Origin: Occultella kanbiaonis
Lineage (GTDB): Bacteria > Actinomycetota > Actinomycetes > Actinomycetales > Beutenbergiaceae
Assembly: GCF_009708215.1 (NCBI RefSeq)
Contig: NZ_CP046175.1
Location: 4,712,001-4,776,000 of the forward strand
DNA length: 64,000 bases
Direction of reading: 5' to 3'
The position numbers and the translations under genes are program-made. Below the pieces are notes generated by a model. The model saw only the letters and a list, made by a program, of their open reading frames with translations. It ran no database searches and was not told the origin of the DNA. Positions 60,590 to 64,000 of the stretch are shown here, in pieces (position 1 is the stretch's first letter; the number at the start of each line of letters is the position of its first letter).

Positions 60590-61075
60590 ATGCCGATCCC
60601 CGACTTCGTCACGGACCTACGACGGCACGTCGGTACCGAGCTCCTCTGGCTCTCCGGGGTGAGCGCGGTGGTGTTCGACGACGCCGACCGGGTCCTGCTC
60701 GGGCGCCGTAGCGACACCGGCCGGTGGGCCGTGATCAGCGGCATCCTCGACCCCGGCGAGCAGCCCGCGCTCGCCGCACTGCGCGAGGTCGCCGAGGAGA
60801 CCGGCGTGAGCGCGCGGGTGGAGGCGTTGACGTCGGTACGCACCGGCGCCGCGGTCACCTACCCGAACGGTGATCGTGCGCAGTACCTGGACCTGACGTT
60901 CTGGTGCCGGCACACGGGTGGCGAGGCCCGCGTCGCCGACGACGAGTCGCTCGAGGTCGGGTGGTTCGCCGTGGACGCGCTGCCCGAGCCGCTTGCCGAC
61001 TCCACCGGGCAGCGCCTCGCGGACACGCTCGCCTTCCGGGCCGACCCGTCGGCCGGACCCGCCTTCGAGCGGTGA
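60590..61075 (+). CDS. Nudix hydrolase
   Basis: A 161-residue Nudix hydrolase. The Nudix box is GILDPGEQPALAALREVAEE followed by TGV, satisfying G-x5-E-x7-R-E-U-x-E-E-x-G-U. An N-terminal helix (MPIPDFVTDLRRHVGTELLW) precedes the domain and is frequent in actinobacterial Nudix proteins. Substrates of the family are nucleoside diphosphates linked to other groups; the exact one is not predictable. No Shine-Dalgarno site is evident before ATG 60590. Confidence 0.92.
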   Translation: MPIPDFVTDLRRHVGTELLWLSGVSAVVFDDADRVLLGRRSDTGRWAVISGILDPGEQPALAALREVAEETGVSARVEALTSVRTGAAVTYPNGDRAQYLDLTFWCRHTGGEARVADDESLEVGWFAVDALPEPLADSTGQRLADTLAFRADPSAGPAFER

Positions 61076-61080
61076 GACGA

Positions 61081-61107
61081 CGCCGTCGCCCGTCGGGCCC
61101 GACGGCG
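61081..61107. terminator. Terminator candidate after the Nudix gene
   Basis: CGCCGTCG (61081-61088) and CGACGGCG (61100-61107) form an 8-base-pair stem with a GC-rich, partly paired loop, six bases after the Nudix stop and between convergent genes. The neighbouring GCCCGACGG (61162-61170) can pair alternatively with 61090-61098 for the aro gene. Confidence 0.5.
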
Positions 61108-61177
61108 CGACGCCGGTTCCGTCCGTCGCCGCACCCGGTCACGTGGCCGGTCTCGTAGGCCGCCCGACGGCGCAGCG

Positions 61178-62245
61178 TCAGTTCGCGCGTCGCCGCGCCG
61201 CCGCGGCGGCCAGGTCCCGGAGCACCGACTCCGTCGTGTCCCAGGACATGCAGGCGTCCGTGACCGACTGGCCGTACGTGAGCCCGGACGGCGCCGGCTC
61301 CTGGCGCCCGGCAACCAGGAAGCTCTCCAGCATCACCCCGGCCACACCGCTCTCCCCCGCCGCGACGAGCTGTGCGAGCTCCCGAGCCACCTCGGCCTGA
61401 CGGACGTGGTCCTTGCCGCTGTTGCCGTGGCTGGCGTCCACCACGAGGCGCCGGACCAGCGCTGAGGCCTCGAGCACGTCGAGAGCGGCGGTGAGCGCGG
61501 GCGGGGCGTAGTTCGGTCCCCGCCGACCGCCGCGCAGGATCACGTGGGAGTCCGGGTTGCCCGCGGTATTGACGACGGCGGCCCGGCCGGCCGCGTCCAC
61601 GCCGAGGAAGGTCTGTGGTGCGGACGCGGCGACGCAACCGTCCGCGGCGACCTGGACGTCACCGTCGGAGGAGTTCTTGAAGCCGATCGGCATCGACAGC
61701 CCGGAGGCCAGCTGCCGGTGCACCTGGGACTCGACCGTGCGGGCACCGATCGCGCCGTAGCTGACGGTGTCCGCGATGTACTGCGGTGACGTCGTCTCGA
61801 GGAACTCACACCCGGCGCTCACGCCCGCGGCGAGAACGTCCAGGAGCACGGTCCGGGCCAGGCGCAGACCGCGCGGGATGTCGTAGCTGCCATCGAGCCC
61901 GGGGTCGTTGATCAGACCCTTCCAGCCGGTGGTGGTGCGGGGCTTCTCGAAGTAGACCCGCATCACCACGTGCAGGTCGTCGCTCAGTTCCGCCGCGAGC
62001 GCGGAGAGCCGGTGGGCGTACTCCACGGCCGCGACCGGGTCGTGCACCGAGCACGGGCCCACCACCGCGAGCAGGCGGTCGTCGCGGCCGGCGAGGATGT
62101 CCTGGGTGTGCGCGCGGGAGCGGGCCACGAGGTCCGCCGCCGCGTCCGGCAGCGGCTGCTCGGCGAGCACCTCGCTCGGGGTCGGCAGCGGCTCCATGCG
62201 CAGCACGCGCAGATCGCTGGTGCGTTCGCTCTGGATGGGATTCAT
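61178..62245 (-). CDS. 3-deoxy-7-phosphoheptulonate (DAHP) synthase, class I alpha
   Basis: A 355-residue AroF/AroG/AroH-type DAHP synthase, the first enzyme of the shikimate pathway, which condenses PEP and erythrose 4-phosphate. Family blocks are LLAVVGPCSVHDPVAAVEYA (metal-binding Cys), MRVYFEKPRTTTGWKGLIND, the PIGFKNSSDGD loop and VDASHGNSGKDH. Length equals the E. coli isoenzymes. I give ATG 62245; a TTG two codons earlier (62251) has better spacing from AAGGA. The 5' leader carries an aromatic attenuator, so expression should respond to charged tRNAs. The final Glu and Asp metal ligands are present (VAGVMLESFL, SVTDACMSWD). Confidence 0.95.
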   Translation of the reverse strand: MNPIQSERTSDLRVLRMEPLPTPSEVLAEQPLPDAAADLVARSRAHTQDILAGRDDRLLAVVGPCSVHDPVAAVEYAHRLSALAAELSDDLHVVMRVYFEKPRTTTGWKGLINDPGLDGSYDIPRGLRLARTVLLDVLAAGVSAGCEFLETTSPQYIADTVSYGAIGARTVESQVHRQLASGLSMPIGFKNSSDGDVQVAADGCVAASAPQTFLGVDAAGRAAVVNTAGNPDSHVILRGGRRGPNYAPPALTAALDVLEASALVRRLVVDASHGNSGKDHVRQAEVARELAQLVAAGESGVAGVMLESFLVAGRQEPAPSGLTYGQSVTDACMSWDTTESVLRDLAAAAARRRAN

Positions 62246-62311
62246 CTTCAACGGTGTCCTTCCGGTCCGGGCGGATCACCCCAGGTCCCGGAGCGCCCGC
62301 CTCAATGGCGA

Positions 62312-62394
62312 AGGGCGCGGACCCCAAATGGTCCACGCCCTGTGTCGGCTCCGGTTGCGCGTCAGTGACTGAGCGCGACGGCCGGGGCCGACAC
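62312..62394 (-). promoter_or_regulatory. Transcription attenuator hairpins upstream of DAHP synthase
   Basis: In RNA order on the minus strand there are two adjacent hairpins. The first pairs 62382-62394 with 62342-62354 (GTGTCGGC and GCCGACAC core, 12 of 13 pairs). The second pairs 62330-62341 with 62312-62323 (AGGGCGTGGACC and GGTCCGCGCCCT) and abuts the first. The first arm starts four bases after the Phe codon of the leader peptide. A ribosome stalled there would cover it and change the folding of the second hairpin, the terminator. A clear 2:3 antiterminator pairing was not found by eye. Confidence 0.7.
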
Positions 62395-62424
62395 GCTAAA
62401 CCAATACTGCTGTGCGCAACGCAT
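62362..62424 (-). CDS. Aromatic amino acid leader peptide (20 residues)
   Basis: The 20-codon frame MRCAQQYWFSVSAPAVALSH begins at ATG 62424 and stops at TGA 62362-62364, just ahead of the attenuator hairpins of the DAHP synthase gene. Codons 7-9 are Tyr-Trp-Phe, one for each end product of the pathway. Scarcity of any charged aromatic tRNA would stall the ribosome there. No ribosome site precedes it; TATCCT seven bases upstream suggests a leaderless start. Identification rests on position, codon content and the following structures. Confidence 0.75.
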   Translation of the reverse strand: MRCAQQYWFSVSAPAVALSH

Positions 62425-62430
62425 GAGGTG

Positions 62431-62436
62431 AGGATA
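62431..62436 (-). promoter_or_regulatory. -10 element of the aromatic leader transcript
   Basis: On the minus strand TATCCT ends six bases before the leader ATG, placing the transcript start at or one base from it. The -35 region falls within the terminator of the upstream FAD oxidoreductase gene and shows no TTGACA-like hexamer. Confidence 0.5.
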
Positions 62437-62449
62437 CACACCCGGCGAG

Positions 62450-62484
62450 GCTGCGCCGTCGGGCGTCTCACCCGACGGCGCAGC
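62450..62484 (-). terminator. Terminator of the FAD oxidoreductase gene
   Basis: GCTGCGCCGTCGGG (62450-62463) and CCCGACGGCGCAGC (62471-62484) are perfect 14-base arms with a 7-base loop, immediately after the stop at 62490 on the minus strand. Confidence 0.8.
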
Positions 62485-62489
62485 GCGGG

Positions 62490-64000
62490 TCAGAAGGCCG
62501 GACCGGTCCGCCGGATGTCGTCCGGCCAGGCCGTGGTCACCCCGAGCGTGCCCTGCAACAGATCCTGGTAGTCGCCCCGGCTGGTGGCGTCGGCATGCAC
62601 CTTGCGGGGGGCCACGCCCCGGTCCAGGCAGAACGCCACGAGCGCACCGACCGCCTCCCCGATCGACCACTCGACCGGGTGCAGGCGGTAGCAGCCGTTC
62701 GTGATGTGCGTGGTGCCGATGTTCTTGCAGGCCGGCAGCAGGTTGTCGACCCGGACCGGCAGGAGGGCACCGAGCGGGATCTGGAACGGGAAGCAGGCGA
62801 TGTCCACATAGGTGCGCCCGGCGGTCGAGGGGTGCAGGTCGATCCGGTACTGGCCGATACCCACGGCGTCGTCGAACACCTCGGATCCCGCGCCCACCCC
62901 GCGAGCCTTGACGCCCACGTGCTGCTCCAGGACCGTGAACTCGGCCTCGATCCGGCGCGACTCGCGGATGTAGGCGGCCTTGGCCAGTCCGTCCGCGGTG
63001 CCGGTCACGTCGGGGCGCAGCCGCAGGCCCGGGTAGCCGGTGCCACCGTCCTCGCGTGGCGCGTCGGTCTGCATCCAGTACAGGAAGGACAGCGACAGCT
63101 CCCGGCTGGCCGCGAGGGCCTGCTCCTTCTCGGCTTCGCCGACGCCGAGGAGCGGCGCATCCCAGTAGTCGATCTGCGGCCAGTTCACCGTGGAGATGTC
63201 ACGCAGGCCCGAGGCCGGGTCGAACTGCTCGGCGGCCAGGATCCGGCGGTAGCGCCACAGGTCGAACGGGACGCCGTCCGTCGGCTCGGACATGAAGATC
63301 GGCCGGTCCCGACGGGCCAGGAAGACGGGCTCCACGTCCACCCAGGACAGCTGCGGTCCGGGCCAGAAGTCGTCCACCTTCGTGGCCCAGTGGTGGTAGG
63401 ACGCGGGGCGGTCGATCGTGTGGTCCTCCCCGGGCCGGTGCTCGAGCGCGAAGCACCAGGAGACCGCCTGCTGATCGAGTGGATCCGCCTCCTCGGGCGC
63501 ATGGAGTTCGCCGGTGCGCTGACGAGACTCGGCGCCGATGACGTGTTCCACCCCGCCGAGCTCGAGCAGGTCCCCGAGTTCGGTGGCATCGACCACGAAG
63601 TCCGCGGTGACGGTCACCTCGTCGCCGGTGCGCTGATCGCGCAGCGTCACCGCGTCGATGAGGTCGCCGCCCGCGTGGACCGCCGTCGGGACGTGCTCCC
63701 GCAGCACCTCGATCGCTCCCGAGGCGCACCACGGAGCCAGCATCTCCTCGATGGCGGCCACCGCGACCCTGGGCTCGTGGCACAGCCGGGACACCTTGCC
63801 GAGCCCCGGGTTGAGCGCGGGGTCCTCGGCCGCGTCCGGTAGCAGCGGGTAGTTGCGCCGGTAGTAGTCACGGATCCGGCGCCGGAGCTCGGCGTAGCTC
63901 GGGGAGACGAGTTCGGACTCGATCCAGGCGTGCTCGTCGGGTGGCACGAGCTGGGCGGTCAGCTGCCCACCGAGCCAGTCGGTCTCCTCGGTGAGGACCA
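62490..64000 (-). CDS. FAD-dependent oxidoreductase, C-terminal part (cut by window edge)
   Basis: The last 503 codons of an FAD-dependent oxidoreductase of the FAD_oxidored (pfam12831-like) family. The frame is open to the window edge and reads LTEETDWLGGQLTAQLVPPD, which in full-length members follows the N-terminal FAD GxGxxG motif. Later blocks are DFVVDATELGDLLELGGVEH, IPLGALLPVRVDNLLPACKN and GTTHITNGCYRLHPVEWSIG with GEAVGALVAFCLDRG, typical of the C-terminal FAD-binding segment. Members are often linked with sugar or polysaccharide catabolism. The N-terminus and start are outside the window. A strong hairpin terminator follows. Confidence 0.9.
   Translation of the reverse strand, partial: VLTEETDWLGGQLTAQLVPPDEHAWIESELVSPSYAELRRRIRDYYRRNYPLLPDAAEDPALNPGLGKVSRLCHEPRVAVAAIEEMLAPWCASGAIEVLREHVPTAVHAGGDLIDAVTLRDQRTGDEVTVTADFVVDATELGDLLELGGVEHVIGAESRQRTGELHAPEEADPLDQQAVSWCFALEHRPGEDHTIDRPASYHHWATKVDDFWPGPQLSWVDVEPVFLARRDRPIFMSEPTDGVPFDLWRYRRILAAEQFDPASGLRDISTVNWPQIDYWDAPLLGVGEAEKEQALAASRELSLSFLYWMQTDAPREDGGTGYPGLRLRPDVTGTADGLAKAAYIRESRRIEAEFTVLEQHVGVKARGVGAGSEVFDDAVGIGQYRIDLHPSTAGRTYVDIACFPFQIPLGALLPVRVDNLLPACKNIGTTHITNGCYRLHPVEWSIGEAVGALVAFCLDRGVAPRKVHADATSRGDYQDLLQGTLGVTTAWPDDIRRTGPAF

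Noticed and set aside
62490-64000. GTG at 63947 as the start of the FAD oxidoreductase
   Set aside because: The frame continues upstream to the window edge with conserved family sequence (TEETDWLGGQL), so the gene starts outside the window.

Overview
The window is high-GC (roughly 70%) bacterial chromosome with many GTG starts, gene starts that overlap the previous stop (ATGA, GTGA, TGATG), a WhiB regulator, a GlxR/Crp-type regulator and a DUF222/HNH gene. These point to Actinomycetota, most likely Micrococcales; the genus is not determined. No CRISPR array, insertion sequence, integrase or rRNA was seen. There is one tRNA, for proline.

Layout. Positions 1-6057: 5' end of topA (minus strand), then a tightly coupled MoxR / DUF58 / membrane protein / two VWA proteins / TPR-like operon. 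Positions 6021-16513: PAP2 phosphatase, methyltransferase, a DUF222-HNH protein with repeat linkers, an MFS transporter, a divergent SDR/cupin pair sharing a palindrome, and a proton-pumping pyrophosphatase. Positions 16691-19365: the class III (anaerobic) ribonucleotide reductase operon nrdDG, preceded by two NrdR-like boxes 32 bp apart. Positions 19539-23569: two tandem paralogous modules, each an ECF sigma factor plus a membrane-anchored candidate anti-sigma protein, both preceded by the same promoter-like element. Positions 23603-32351: a sugar-uptake and glycoside-hydrolase locus (Tat lipoprotein binding protein, two permeases, TetR, GH3, GH5). Positions 32437-36465: an ICL/PEP-mutase family enzyme, then a coupled PIG-L deacetylase / ATP-grasp / GT2 cassette. 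Positions 36478-41977: nadE, a MrfA-like helicase, a TetR/VOC pair with tandem operators, and a methyltransferase. Positions 42116-47137: a seven-gene Tad pilus operon. Positions 47541-52760: a membrane protein, acsA, an alpha/beta hydrolase and crp. Positions 52855-58899: an AbiEi/DUF559-like protein, RidA, a DUF4177 mini-protein, WhiB, a class A PBP with a PASTA domain, and a metallophosphoesterase. Positions 59008-64000: tRNA-Pro(CGG), a uracil permease, a Nudix hydrolase, DAHP synthase behind an aromatic-amino-acid attenuator, and a partial FAD oxidoreductase.

The order topA, DUF1998 helicase, Tad operon, acs, crp, RidA, whiB, bifunctional PBP, metallophosphoesterase matches what I recall of the Mycobacterium tuberculosis Rv3646c-Rv3683 region. 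The window therefore looks like an old actinobacterial backbone, with about 37 kb of lineage-specific genes placed between topA and the helicase.

Most notable signals: (1) a 20-residue leader ORF with consecutive Tyr-Trp-Phe codons, followed by two adjacent hairpins, ahead of DAHP synthase; (2) duplicated ECF sigma/partner modules with a shared promoter element; (3) the deacetylase/ATP-grasp/processive-glycosyltransferase cassette; (4) several tandem-repeat arrays that begin inside gene ends.
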